DNA of 64,000 nucleotides, taken from assembly GCA_032716605.1 (NCBI GenBank), contig CM064569.1, positions 8,568,839 through 8,632,838 on the forward strand, in the 5' to 3' direction. Below are positions 47,015-57,843 of the stretch, piece by piece (within the stretch, counting starts at the first letter, position 1; each line of letters begins with the position of its first letter). The stretch comes from Paralithodes platypus. Taxonomy: Eukaryota > Arthropoda > Malacostraca > Decapoda > Lithodidae. The notes below the pieces were generated by a model that made no database searches, was not told the origin of the DNA, and saw nothing but the letters and a program-made list of their open reading frames with translations. The position numbers were made by a program, and so were the translations under genes.

Positions 47015-47020
47015 GGTATA
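46244..47020. repeat. tRNA-derived inverted repeat bounded by TA microsatellites
   Basis: The arm at about 46316-46490 (minus orientation) is complementary to 46710-46887 (plus). The plus arm has an A-box-like GTGGTGTAGTGGATTAAA and a B-box GGTTCGATCCCGG, followed by GGGAGTATATATA. A third partial copy in minus orientation lies at about 46600-46680 (GGGATCGAACCTCCGACATT). TA runs flank both ends (46244-46283 and 46887-47020). Pol III boxes suggest a SINE; two copies in opposite orientation give a large hairpin. Confidence 0.72.
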
Positions 47021-48400
47021 TATAAAACTTTCATTACTAAATGACATAGTTATATTCCTGTTTTCACATCATGAATATTATCGTAGATTTCGTTTACCAT
47101 TTACCATTTATATACAGCAAAACGCATTATGATATTAGTTGATCAAGTTACACTGCTTCCCAACCCCTGGCAATAGTGAAGTTTGCTTAATTGGCTACCT
47201 ATTGACGCAAACAGTGTATCCCATAGAAAATACTAATGGATAACAAAATGATAAATTGACAGAGATCTTATTTTTAAAGTCACCCTCCATTAAAAAAATA
47301 GAAGTAAACTATTACTTAATGAAAGTTGATGGAAAACAATACCCAGGATATTGAATTTAAGAAAGTTCAGGGAACAAATATTGACAACGCCAACATTTGG
47401 TAAAGAGAGAGAGAGAGTATATTTTGCCAGACTTAAATATGCTGGTATTTGGTATCACAGATTTTTGAGCTATATTTAATAAATGGACAGCACAAATATT
47501 ATTTCAAACGTGCCTCATATTTAATAACAGTCGCATAGTTTAAAAAAAAATCGACATTAAACATGACCTCGGAACATTATCTACACTATTGTAATAAGTG
47601 AAATTGACGTTACAATATATTTGATAAACGTGTTTAACAAGAACAGTGAATGTCTTGTTTTATTGCCAAATATAATGTATGTTTCACCATAACTGAACTT
47701 CTATTTGAAATTATATACTCAGAACTTAATTGGCCAATGTTCATATATTATTAATTACCCTTTCCTCCCTATCCGTATTACTTTTCCCAGCCTGTTACCA
47801 TTTCCGGACTTGCTTTCTATCCCACCATACACACATTTTCTACCTATCTTTCCACCCTCCTAACTATTTTGTTTTCTCCTATCACTCCCTTCTTACTCTT
47901 TGTCCCTTCCCTCCCCCGCTTCCCCTCCCTTTACTCCTCTAACGCCCCATCCCTACCTCCGCCACACCTGCCAACCCGCGGTATAGTAACATACCGTGTG
48001 CCAACCCCTCCCCCATACCATTCCTATCTCACACCTCTCACTCCTCACTAGGTCCGTCGCTGCCGCCCCCACTTTCCCACCCTCTCAACCCCTACTCTCA
48101 ATGCTTCTCCCATGAATCTACCTTGCTTGTTATCGTAGGTTTTTGTATACAAACATTAATTCACTCACTTTACGTTCACTCACTTTACAATGTGTATTAT
48201 TATGCACAGATAATAACAAATGGATACTTAATGCACCTAAAAAGGTAACTTACATCATACAAGTCGGTACGATAACTTTTGTTGTTCCCAAGCGCTGTAG
48301 TTATTGCCAGATCAAATATCTCTCTCTCAATATATACATATCTATCTGTCTCCGCGAATTAATCGAGTTAACTGTACAATCTGGAACATATATTCAGGCC
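47021..48400. other. Intergenic DNA, partly pyrimidine-rich
   Basis: 47740-48100 is C/T-rich. No gene, RNA or repeat family recognised. Confidence 0.45.
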
Positions 48401-48536
48401 TTAAAGGGGGATGGTTTCATTTTCTGGACTCCCTTCTCCCTCATGTTTAACCCCATTATTTTTTTAGATTTTAAGATGTTCTCTCCAATAGTTTGGTGAT
48501 TTTAAGACCTTTCACCCCATTTCTTTGTCAATATTT
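48401..48536 (+). mobile_element. MITE-A left part, cut by LINE-C
   Basis: TTAAAGGGGGATGG, then CTCCCTCATGTTTAACCCCA and a GACCTTTCACCCCATT block, stop abruptly after GTCAATATTTTGAC, where LINE-C sequence starts. Confidence 0.75.
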
Positions 48537-49588
48537 TGACGCAAGAGGGCGGGTGGAACGAAGGGGGTGACCATAGCTCTCTCCCTATGTATCATCCTTC
48601 TCAACATCCAGAGGGGCTGTGCCGATATACAGGTGCAGAGGGGACCGGTAGTGTACCAGGTCAACACTAAGCAAGTATTGAGGGACCTCGTCACACAGAA
48701 AACACACACAAAGGAAATTTCTGTCACCATTCCTGCCTGGTCAATTTCATACATCGGGAAGGCACCACGTCTTGGCAAGTACTCTGGCACGACCTCGCTA
48801 CAACACCTGCTGTGCTACACTCTAATTAGCTGCAGAGATGTAGAGACCATCCCAGGCCCTAGTTCAACATTAAAGAAACCTCACCACCAAACAAGTAAGG
48901 CAGACACCGACATTTCAATAATGCCTAGCAGTAAAATTCGTTACAACAAGCGGGCACCCCTCACGCTCACACACACACCCAGGGCCGCCGGCCAGCCACC
49001 TCCTCAGTGCCACCACCCTACCAACACAACACTACCCTCAACTGGAACATCACTACCACAGATATCGACGACCCAAGTAGCTCAACATGCAACCAGCACA
49101 ACTGAAAAAACAGGTAGCTCTCTCAACCAGTGAAATAGCAACAACGACAAAGGACAACAACAACAGCATCCAACCACAACCATGCAGGCTAGGGGAGGTA
49201 CAAGTAGGGGTGGGGGCGATGGGCCAAGGAGTAGGCAATAGCCTAGCTAGACCCTCTCCCCCTCCCTCGCTCACACGCCGCCGCCACTCAGCTGATCGGT
49301 CCGGGCCAAACCACACCTCCAGACATACGATAAACAGTAAGAGGAAATTATGTATAGTCTGTAATATTGGATTCAACAATAGAAGAACACTTTCACAATG
49401 CAATAGTTGTAATGAAATTGTACATAATCGATGTACTTACATTAATAGTAGAAGCGAAGTGGAGTTTGCTAAATGTACGACATCAGCTGTACATAATCGT
49501 CCGCACATTTGAGATATTTGTGAAACTCTCATAACACAACGCCAGAGGATCCAAAACTGTGTAAAGTGTATAACTGTAGCTCACATGA
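48537..49588 (+). pseudogene. LINE-C 5' part: signal peptide, decayed 2A, PHD-like finger
   Basis: The frame from 48567 begins MTIALSLCIILLN, a hydrophobic, signal-like N-terminus. Residues 91-98 are DVETIPGP, a 2A-type motif in which the key Asn is Ile. This frame ends at 49133. A different frame (to 49512) encodes CIVCNIGF, CNSCNEIVHNRC and, past a stop, CVKCITVAHM. Together these are a Cys/His PHD-like finger. The frame breaks show decay. At 49586-49588 the coding sequence is cut by the 5.9-kb transposon and resumes at 55495 with KC, which completes the H-X2-C of the finger. The endonuclease and RT follow at 56098-57843. Confidence 0.75.
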
Positions 49589-50027
49589 TAGTAGGGTCAT
49601 TTGCTTGGAATCCGTGACCATTTTGTTCCTACCTTTTTCTCTCGATGGATTTGACAACCTGAACCATTTTAAAGGAAAACTAGCTCCTATGACCCCTCTG
49701 AAAAATGACAGCTATCTCTGCTAGAGCCCAATATTCAAAATGGCCGCCAACGCCATCTTGAAAAACATAAAATGTAATATCTCTGGCATCAGATGAGCTA
49801 CAAGGACGAATGAGGTGTCCTTTTTCACTAATTCTGGCATTACAAATCCACTGGAATGGTTATTGTATTGTATTGTATTGTATATTGTATTGTTATTGTA
49901 TTGTATTATACTAATTGTACATACTAATCTGCCACTTCACTGTCACTACATGATTCACTGTATGAGCCACTATCAGAATCACTGTCCTCACTTTCGCTGC
50001 TATCATCACTGTTGTTCTCTGCCTGCG
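49589..50027. repeat. Left terminal inverted repeat
   Basis: Nearly identical to the inverted right end, including an ATTGT/TTGTA microsatellite at about 49860-49905. Its inner part is the antisense of the transposase C-terminal coding sequence (the Ser/Asp/Glu-rich tail). Confidence 0.88.
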
Positions 50028-50103
50028 GTGGATATCTAATATTACTTTTTTACTGTTTCAGATGGATCGCATGCCCATCTGATGAAAATCGCCGACTTGT
50101 GAA

Positions 50104-53100
50104 GTGACCGAAATAATGGATAATAGAAGAGAGAGTGAAGAGTTACCAGACAAGACATTAAATGAATACGAGTGCATTTTACTCTGTGGTAAGCGATGTA
50201 CCGCAGATGATCGTTTGCAAAACATTACACCTGAGAAGTGGGAATCCATCCGGGAAAAGTCTTTACAATGGAAAGAACTTGATAAGTTTCAACATATACA
50301 TGAAAATGTGGATTGGGAGAAGTGACCAAAGGGTCACCACATGCATAGCACTTGTTACACATCATTATCCAGCAAGCGCAAGCTCTCTCAAGCCGAAAAA
50401 CGCAAACACAAATCCGAGGAACGTCTTGAAAGAGATGAAGCATCAGATCAACAAGACCCTTCCCCAGAGGCTAGTGCACCTAAAAGGCTCCAGTATGGGT
50501 GTCCTTCACGATAAGACTCTATGTGTGTGGTGCATGAAATGGGCATACAAGAGTAGTGATCGTGACAAGCAGATTTTACTCCTATCAACAGTAGATGCCT
50601 GGACTAAATTCAAGTTACATACTGTCCGTCTGGAAGATGAGGTCATGAGATTGAGACTTGACACTCTGATTGCATCCATCCCAGATAGTCAAACAGCATT
50701 TGGGTTGGAAATCCGCTACCATCGTGCGTGCTGGCGCAAATATGTAAGCGACCACAAGCCCCTTTCAGATGAAAGCACTCAACATCTGCAGCGTGTAAAC
50801 CTCCAAGAGGCCCATGCTCTCTTCTTTCATCATATTCGTCAAGTCATCTTCAATGACCATGAAATTCACACACTGCAAGGCCTGCTGCAGGACTATAAGC
50901 GCATTATCTCAAATCACGGACATAACTCGGTAGTAAAATCCAGCTACTTAAAGGAAATTCTCGTCAATGAATTTGGGGAAGACATCGGATTTCATGAACG
51001 CATTCAAAAGAATGTGAGTGAACTGGTATATGATACAACAGCAGCAGGTACATACATCGAGGCGACAATATCTTCGTTGGGTGTCAGCAATGATCAGTTG
51101 GTGATGAATGTTACAGCACGACTCAAAGAGCAAGTCATCAGGACAAATACTATTCCCTGGCTCCCATATATACATGAGTTGGAGAGAGAAGAAGACCTCA
51201 GTGAGCTCCTGCTGAAGCTGCTCACATGGCTGAAACACCCAAATAAGTCTGCAATTGATGACAGTCCATCCGTCCGATCGATTGCATCTATCCTCACAAG
51301 CTACATAACTGGAAAACGCACTGCATTTGAGATCAATCTTTCTGTCTTGCTACATGGACTGACCAAGAGTAGGGAGGTAGTCGACATAATGCACAAAGAT
51401 GGACTGGGCATCCGTTACAATGACATACTTATGCTGTGAGATTTTTGGGTGGTCAATGACCTCAAGTGTTCATCTGATTGCCCCTTCGAACTAGCTGAGG
51501 GTAAGCCTGCTATCGCTATAGTCGACAACGATGACTTTAAGAGCGACACACTGACCGGTGCTGGCCAGTCACACCGCACTAATGTCATGTGTGTGCAGCC
51601 AGAATCATTTGATACAGAACTTCCTTCCGAGAATCACAAGGATAGACCAGTTCCCGGTGCCAACTTTGCATCAAACCTCTCGACAACTCTTAAAGAGCTC
51701 GGATGTGAAATGCAAAAAGTCAACCCTTACAAGACAGCGAAGCGTGGGGAACCACATCTCAGGAAGCCACCAGCTGATCAAAGTACTCCTCCTCCTGACA
51801 CATCGGTGCAAAGAATTCGTGGTATGATCCATGCATTGGCCAGGGCTCAAGATGACCGAACGAGATCTAAGCCAGAAGAACAGACTGTGCCTGGGTTTTC
51901 AGGGTTTCACGCCAGGATGTCAAATGCAGATGAGAAGAGTCGACCAATATACCACATGACCTATCCCAACCAACCCAGTAAGACAATTCTCAATGATGTG
52001 ATGTGTAAGCTTGCAAAATCAATCGAAGAAAAAAAGATGCCTTTTGCAATAATTGTTGGTGATCATCCTGTCTACGTGCTCATGCTAGAGTTGAAAAGTG
52101 AGAATGCTGAGCTGTTCAGCAAAATCTTACCATTCATGGCACCCTTCCACATCCAAATGTCGTTCATCTACACTATATACAAGAGGTTTAAGGGATCTGG
52201 CATCTCAGATGTGTTGGTGGCAGCTGGTGTTATAGCAGACGGGTCTGTTGATCAGGCCCTTCGTGGAAAACATGTTAAGCGTGGGGTTCGCTGCTTGCGA
52301 CTATTGTATAAGACTCTGGTCCACCATGTTATAGACAAACGTTTGGAAGATTCCCCTCTATCTGAAGAAGTAAAGGCATCCCTTGCCAAGCTTCGACATC
52401 CGATTGATGCACAGGAACTTGCAGATGAACATGCAGAGCTAGAGAGAAATGCTGAGCTGAAGGACCTCGTTGATGCTCTCTTCAAGGACTTTGAGGGTGC
52501 CCCACAAGCAGAATACTGGATGTCATTCATGGAAATGGTTGAGGTTCTAACTCAAAATATCCATGCAATCAGAACAAGCAACTGGACTGAGTTCAAATCC
52601 TCACTCAAGCTCATGCTTCCTTTGATGCAAATCTATGATAATGACAAGTATGGTCGGCATCTCCCCGATTTCACCGCAGTGCTTGATACCCTTCCTGTCG
52701 ATCAGGCTGCATTCATGGAGAGTGGTATGTTTGCACAGTCAATGACAGGAAAACCTTATTCGTGTGTCGCCCTCGACATATGGATAGAGTCAACAATGAA
52801 TAAGGGCTCTAAGCTGAAGTCTGGTTGGTTGGCCATTCTGAACAATGAAAAGCAGCTCCTTTCAAACACTCGGAATGTGAATAACATCAATCGGGTGAGA
52901 ACAAAGGTCCATCGCCATGCTAATCACAAGAAACAAGGAAAAGGGAAGCATGCTGATTGCTCGTCGAGTAAACTGAAGAAGGATGAACAAGCTGTACAGG
53001 ATATAAGCGCATGTCTCACTGAATTCAAGTGTGATCCATTTGACCATACAAACAAGACACTTCAATCCCTACAGTCAGGAATCCCAGCCTCAGACGCTCT

Positions 53101-54715
53101 CGCTGCCGACTTGAAATCGGCAAAGGAGGATGGCACAAGCAAACTGAAGCAGTTCTTGAATGAGAGAGTGTATTCCAAGACCAAGTCTCTCAACTACAGA
53201 GTTCCCCGTAGCAAGCGTTTGAACTTTTCAACTCAGGAATTGAAGAAAGCAGATGGTGAGAACCTGAAGGGAAAGACTGAGGAAATGGAGCGTAATGCCT
53301 TGGCCTCTGTTCTCGGACTGGTTGAAACGAGTGGTGCCCTCAAACTTCAAGAAGTCCTGCAGCATCGTGTTACAGCTGAGTGCCTTTCCATCTTCAACGT
53401 TAATGGAACCATCCGTAAGGCACAGAAAAGCAAGCTTCAACAAAAACTAACTATGACTGTCATTCCAGAGCCTGATGTATACACGTCTATTAATGATATG
53501 GGCCTCATCTGGCGCCTAACAACTCCTACCATTGAAGACAGAGAGAAGGGAGACGGTACCAAGTATACCTGGGGAGATTATGCAGAGAAGTTGGTGCACT
53601 TCGTTCCAACGAGACACAAGCATGCTGAGCGCATCATTAGCGTCAATGATTCATATGATCAGAATTACACGATCAAGGACAGTGAGAGAATACTGCACCA
53701 AAAAAACCTGCCAATCAGCAATGTCTTCATGAAGACAGAAGATAAATTTCCTTCTAGTAAAGTTTTCCATGCTCTCCTGGGTAAACCTGAGAACAAAATC
53801 CGCCTTCAAGCATTTCTTCAAACGGAATTCCAGAGAACAGCAGCAACAACTAGCACCGAGATCATCTACTGTGTAGTTGGCAGCACTGCAAAGAATCTCA
53901 CCACAGGCAAGCTTGTGCCAGAGCTCACATGCTCCCATGCAGAGGCAGATACGGCAATGCTCACCATATATAGTGTGCTCCGGTCAGACAGCTACACAGC
54001 AGCTGTCGTTCTTGACACAGAGGACACAGACAACTACGTGCAAGCGGCATATGTTGCTCAGAAAACAACAGGAATCCTGTGTGTGAAACGCAAACGTCAG
54101 CTTATCGATGCCCGATGTTTGTGCAGTGAGGCAATGGCTGCATCCATCATACCACTTCATGTCCTCACTGGGTGTGACCACAACTCTGGCTTCTATGGAG
54201 CAGCAAGAAGCTCATCGCAGATCGTCTGGAGAAGTCTAAAGAGGCACACAACCTGCTAGCAGCATGTGGTACACAGCTCCTAGTCACAGAACAGGTCATC
54301 AGTGATTTGGAGCGGTTTGTCATTCGATATGTCTATGGTGATACCAAAAGCAAGACCCTGGGAGACGCGAGGGCAGCGAAGTGGAGAGCTCAGAAGAAAA
54401 AAAGCACTATCCGACTTGTGCCTGACTTGGACAGTCTCCGTCCACACTTGGAGCGTGCAAACTATCTTGCATATTTAAAAAGAAAAAGCATTACCAGCTC
54501 CAAAGTCACCCCTCACCGATTGGCTATGGATGGCATCTTGTAAATGGCCTATGTCTGCCTGTCCGTTCAACCCAGCCCCCACTTCCCCCATCCATACCAC
54601 TACCTACAAATCCGCAGGCAGAGAACAACAGTGATGATAGCAGCGAAAGTGAGGACAATGATTCTGAGAGTGGCTCATACAGTGAATCATGTAGTGACAG
54701 TGAAGTGGCAGATTA
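50104..54715 (+). pseudogene. Large transposase of the 5.9-kb element, broken
   Basis: N-terminal segment (50104-50509) has CILLCGKRC and, after a TGA at 50323, HSTCY with SKRKL: a Cys/His cluster. The frame changes near 50510; the next frame has CVWCMKW and HRACWRKY. A TGA at 51437 interrupts it just before VVNDLKC. Segment 51449-54259 (936 codons) contains IVDNDDFKSDTLTG (51512) and many family-specific stretches. Near the end are HAEADTAMLT (53937), LDTEDTDNYV (54013) and LHVLTGCDHNSGFYG (54154), with acidic residues spaced as in XPG/FEN-type PIN nucleases. Frame changes near 54205 and 54510 follow; a GYGWHLVNG segment and a Ser/Asp/Glu-rich tail end at the stop at 54713-54715. At least two stops and three frameshifts make this copy non-autonomous. 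Assignment of the catalytic residues is inference. Confidence 0.78.
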
Positions 54716-55272
54716 GTATGTACAATTAGTATAATACAATACAATAACAATACAATATACAATACAATACAATACAATAATCATTCCAGTGGATTTGTAA
54801 TGCCAGAATTAGTGAAAAAGGACACCTCATTCGTCCTTCACCGCCATCAAAGACTGGAACGACCTACCCCAGTCAGTCCGTGAAAAGAGAACACTGTATT
54901 CCTTCAGACGTAGCCTGAAGGAACACCTAAACCGGACAGCTGCGAGAAGGGTGCACCAAGCTTATGTCTACTACTAAATGCGACATAAGAGATAGACAAA
55001 CCAAACTGAAATGATTACTGATTACGGATTACTGATATTTACTATAGGATGTAAGGTATCTTAAAATAACCCCCTAGAAATACTTTCTCTAAAGTATCTA
55101 TTTCTTTATCCTCCCCATTTTCCCCAGCTAACCTAATCCCACAAGGACCCCAATGGAAATACGCCTAACGGCCTTATTGGGCTCTCCTTAGTTGGAATTA
55201 TGCTAGGCTGGTACATGTCATATTTGTAACATACTATGTGGTACCAACTCTGTAAATTGCTAACTGAATAAA

Positions 55273-55303
<31 letters not shown>

Positions 55304-55494
55304 GATATTACATTTCATGTTTTTCAAGATGGCGTTGGCGGCCATTTTGAATATTGGGCTCTAGCAGAGTTAGCCGTCATTTTTCAGTGGGGCATAGGAG
55401 CTAATTTTCCTTTAAAATGGTTCAGGTTGTCAAATCCATCGAGAGAAAAGGTAGGAACAAAATGGTCACGGATTCCAAGCAAATGACCCTACTA
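54613..55494. repeat. Right terminal inverted repeat, interrupted
   Basis: Mirror of 49589-50027. It is split by a LINE tail at 54838-55303. Its inner end codes for the acidic C-terminal tail of the transposase, so part of the protein is encoded inside the TIR. Confidence 0.85.
54838..55303 (+). pseudogene. LINE 3' tail inserted in the right TIR
   Basis: Encodes TAIKDWNDLPQSVREKRT and SFRRSLKEHL, a CR1-type RT C-terminus, then a 3' UTR and an ATT repeat tail (about 55268-55301). Comparison with the intact left TIR shows that about 19 bp of the TIR were lost at the insertion point, so the insertion came with a target deletion rather than a duplication. Confidence 0.75.
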
Positions 55495-55504
55495 TGAAGT
55501 GCAT

Positions 55505-56097
55505 TTTTGTTTTTGTTTTTTGTTTTTTTTTAAGAGACAATGAACGGAGGAAGGAAAAACACAGATAAAACAAAAAGGTCCATGTGCCTAAAGGCATCCT
55601 CCATTCATAAAATGTTTGTAACAACTGGATTTAAACTTGTGTAGATTGTAAGTTTGTGGAAAGCAACTCGAGGGAAGTGAATTCCCAAGAGTAGTAGTTC
55701 TAGGGATAAATGAATTTTGATAAGCAGAAGTTCTACATTGTGGAGGAGAAAGTGTAAATTCATGGGGGCTCTCAGCTGCCCTAGTTCTACGGGGAAAGAT
55801 GTGGAGAGGCGGCACAATTGAAGCAAGTTCCTCGGAACAATTGCTGTGAAAATATCTGTAGAATAATGCAAGGGATACAACTTCTTCGTATGGATAATGT
55901 AGGAAGGTCCTGCGTGATTGCAGGGTTATTGATTAATCTATTAGCTTTATTTTGAATTTTGTCCAACTGCCTCAATGCAACCACTCCACTTCCACTCCAC
56001 AGAGGTGAACAGTAATCCATCTGAGAACGCACATGACTTTTATATATTACGGCCAACTGCTCGTCAGTGAAGAATTCTCGAACTCTGTACAGGAGTC
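55505..56097 (-). pseudogene. LINE-A copy, 5'-truncated
   Basis: A minus-strand copy of the last 0.57 kb of LINE-A, with a T-rich stretch (poly-A side) at 55505-55531. It matches 15807-16391 closely, with a few frameshifts (one near 55880). It breaks off at 56097, where LINE-C sequence resumes. The insertion lies 10 bp from the end of the 5.9-kb transposon. Confidence 0.88.
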
Positions 56098-57843
56098 AAG
56101 AAGACCGACAGGAAAGAACATGAGTTTTTATGCAATAAGTGTGCCTTGCATTTATTACCGTATGTTAATGTAAATAAACCATATGACAACTTAGAATCCA
56201 GCCAGAACACTTTCAAAGATGAATATAGAGTTTTCACCAACAAAGGGCTCCATTTTATCCACCTCAACGCCAGATCAATGTATCACAAAGTGTCAGAAAA
56301 AAAATTATTAGGTGATAAGACCAAAGCTTCAATAATTGCAATTACAGAAACCTGGCTGGATTCTAGTATAAACGATGGTGAAAAAACATTCAAGGTGTCA
56401 ATATGGTTCGTAATGATCGTAATAGACAAGGGGGAGGAGTATGTCTGTATGTAAAAAACAACCTCACACACACAATTAGGAACGACCTCCATGTAGAAAA
56501 ACTCGAATCTCTTTGGATTGACGTACACCTGCCTAGGACAAAACCCATCACAATTGGAGTGTGCTATAGGCCACCAGACGACACACAATTTGACCAAATT
56601 TGAACGAACCTTGTCATTACTAGACCCCCGGAATGAATCTATTATACTAGGGGATTTTAACTTGTGTTACAAACAACGAAATAATAGGCTTGTACGAGAA
56701 TATAGGCACATACTGACAATGCACAATCACAAACAACTCATCACAACCCCCACACGTATCTCTGAGAACACTGCTACAATATTAGACCATATAAATTGTA
56801 ACAGAGAGGACAATATATCACAATCAGGGGTTATACAGACTGGGATAAGTGATCACTTCGTCACATATTGCACACGTAAAACTCCAAAAATTACCCTAAA
56901 GAATCACAAGGTCATCAAAACAAGGTCACTCAGAAACTACAACAAAGAAACATTTCTGGACATATTATGGAATACAGATTGGTCTCCAGTGTTTGGAAAT
57001 ACAAACATTAATGACGCATGGGTTGGCTTCAGAACCATCATCACAAACATCATAGACGAAATAGCTCCTCTGAAAGACATACAAATTAAAGCAAGGTCAG
57101 ACCCATGGATCAACAATGACATACTACACCATCTGGAACATAGAGACAATCTGTTAAAAAGGCTAGTGAAACATAGACAGGATCAAGGTCTGAAACATGA
57201 GTTCAACAGGGCTAGGAATAAACTAAGCAGGACAATTAAATCAGCGAAGTCTACTTATTTCCACAGTAAGGCAGAGGAATATCAGAATAACCCCCAAAAA
57301 CTATGGAGGCAATTAAAAACAACAGGCTACAGCAACAAGGCAAGGGATTCGTCTAACACTAATATTGCTCTCAACATTAATGATCAGGTTTGACACGATA
57401 AACGACATATTTCAACCTACTTCAACTCCTTCTTCACCTCCATAGCAAACACACTTGCACAGAACCTACCGCAACCTCTCAATAAATACACGACAACAAC
57501 GGCCACCTTTCGAAATTTCTACAGGGATAAAGGCATACACCCGAACACTTTTGGATTGCAAAATGTTACACCAAAATACACATTTGACGAGCTCTCTAAC
57601 CTAAATGTACATAAAAGCACAGGACCAGACAAAATTCCTGCCAAATTTCTACGAGATGGAGCCATTGGTATAGCAGGTCCCCTAACTCACATCATCAACC
57701 TGTCAATTAACACCAACACTGTACCTGCTGAACTGAAGGAAGCTATTGTAACCCCTCTATTCAAGAAAGGAAATAAACTAGATGTTGGCAACTACAGACC
57801 AGTTAGCATATTATGTATTGTATCAAAAATCCTTGAAAGAGCT
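56098..57843 (+). pseudogene. LINE-C endonuclease and RT start, cut by copy 2
   Basis: Continues LINE-C: FLCNKCALHLLPY closes the finger region; GLHFIHLNARSMYHKVSEK, IIAITETWLD, GGGVCLYVKN, IILGDFNLCYKQR, ILDHINC and GISDHFVTY are APE endonuclease motifs of CR1/Rex type. After a stop at 57391 come HKSTGPDKIPAKFLRD and NYRPVSILCIVSKILERA, the first RT motifs. Frame changes occur near 56400 and 56590. The element is cut at 57843 by a Gmr1-like LTR; the rest of RT, with the catalytic YADD, must lie beyond the window. Confidence 0.8.

Larger units (their letters stand above)
49589..55494 (+). mobile_element. 5.9-kb DNA transposon with long TIRs, Academ-like candidate
   Basis: Termini TAGTAGGGTCATTTG and the inverted CAAATGACCCTACTA. 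The terminal inverted repeats extend about 440 bp (49589 to about 50027, and about 54613-55494 once a nested LINE tail is removed). TGA lies on both sides (49586-49588 and 55495-55497), a 3-bp target duplication. Removing the element and one TGA rejoins the interrupted LINE-C finger in frame. The interior encodes a large transposase with Cys/His clusters and a nuclease-like C-terminus. A 3-bp duplication plus an XPG-type nuclease domain point to the Academ superfamily, but I cannot confirm this without a family alignment. Confidence 0.85.
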
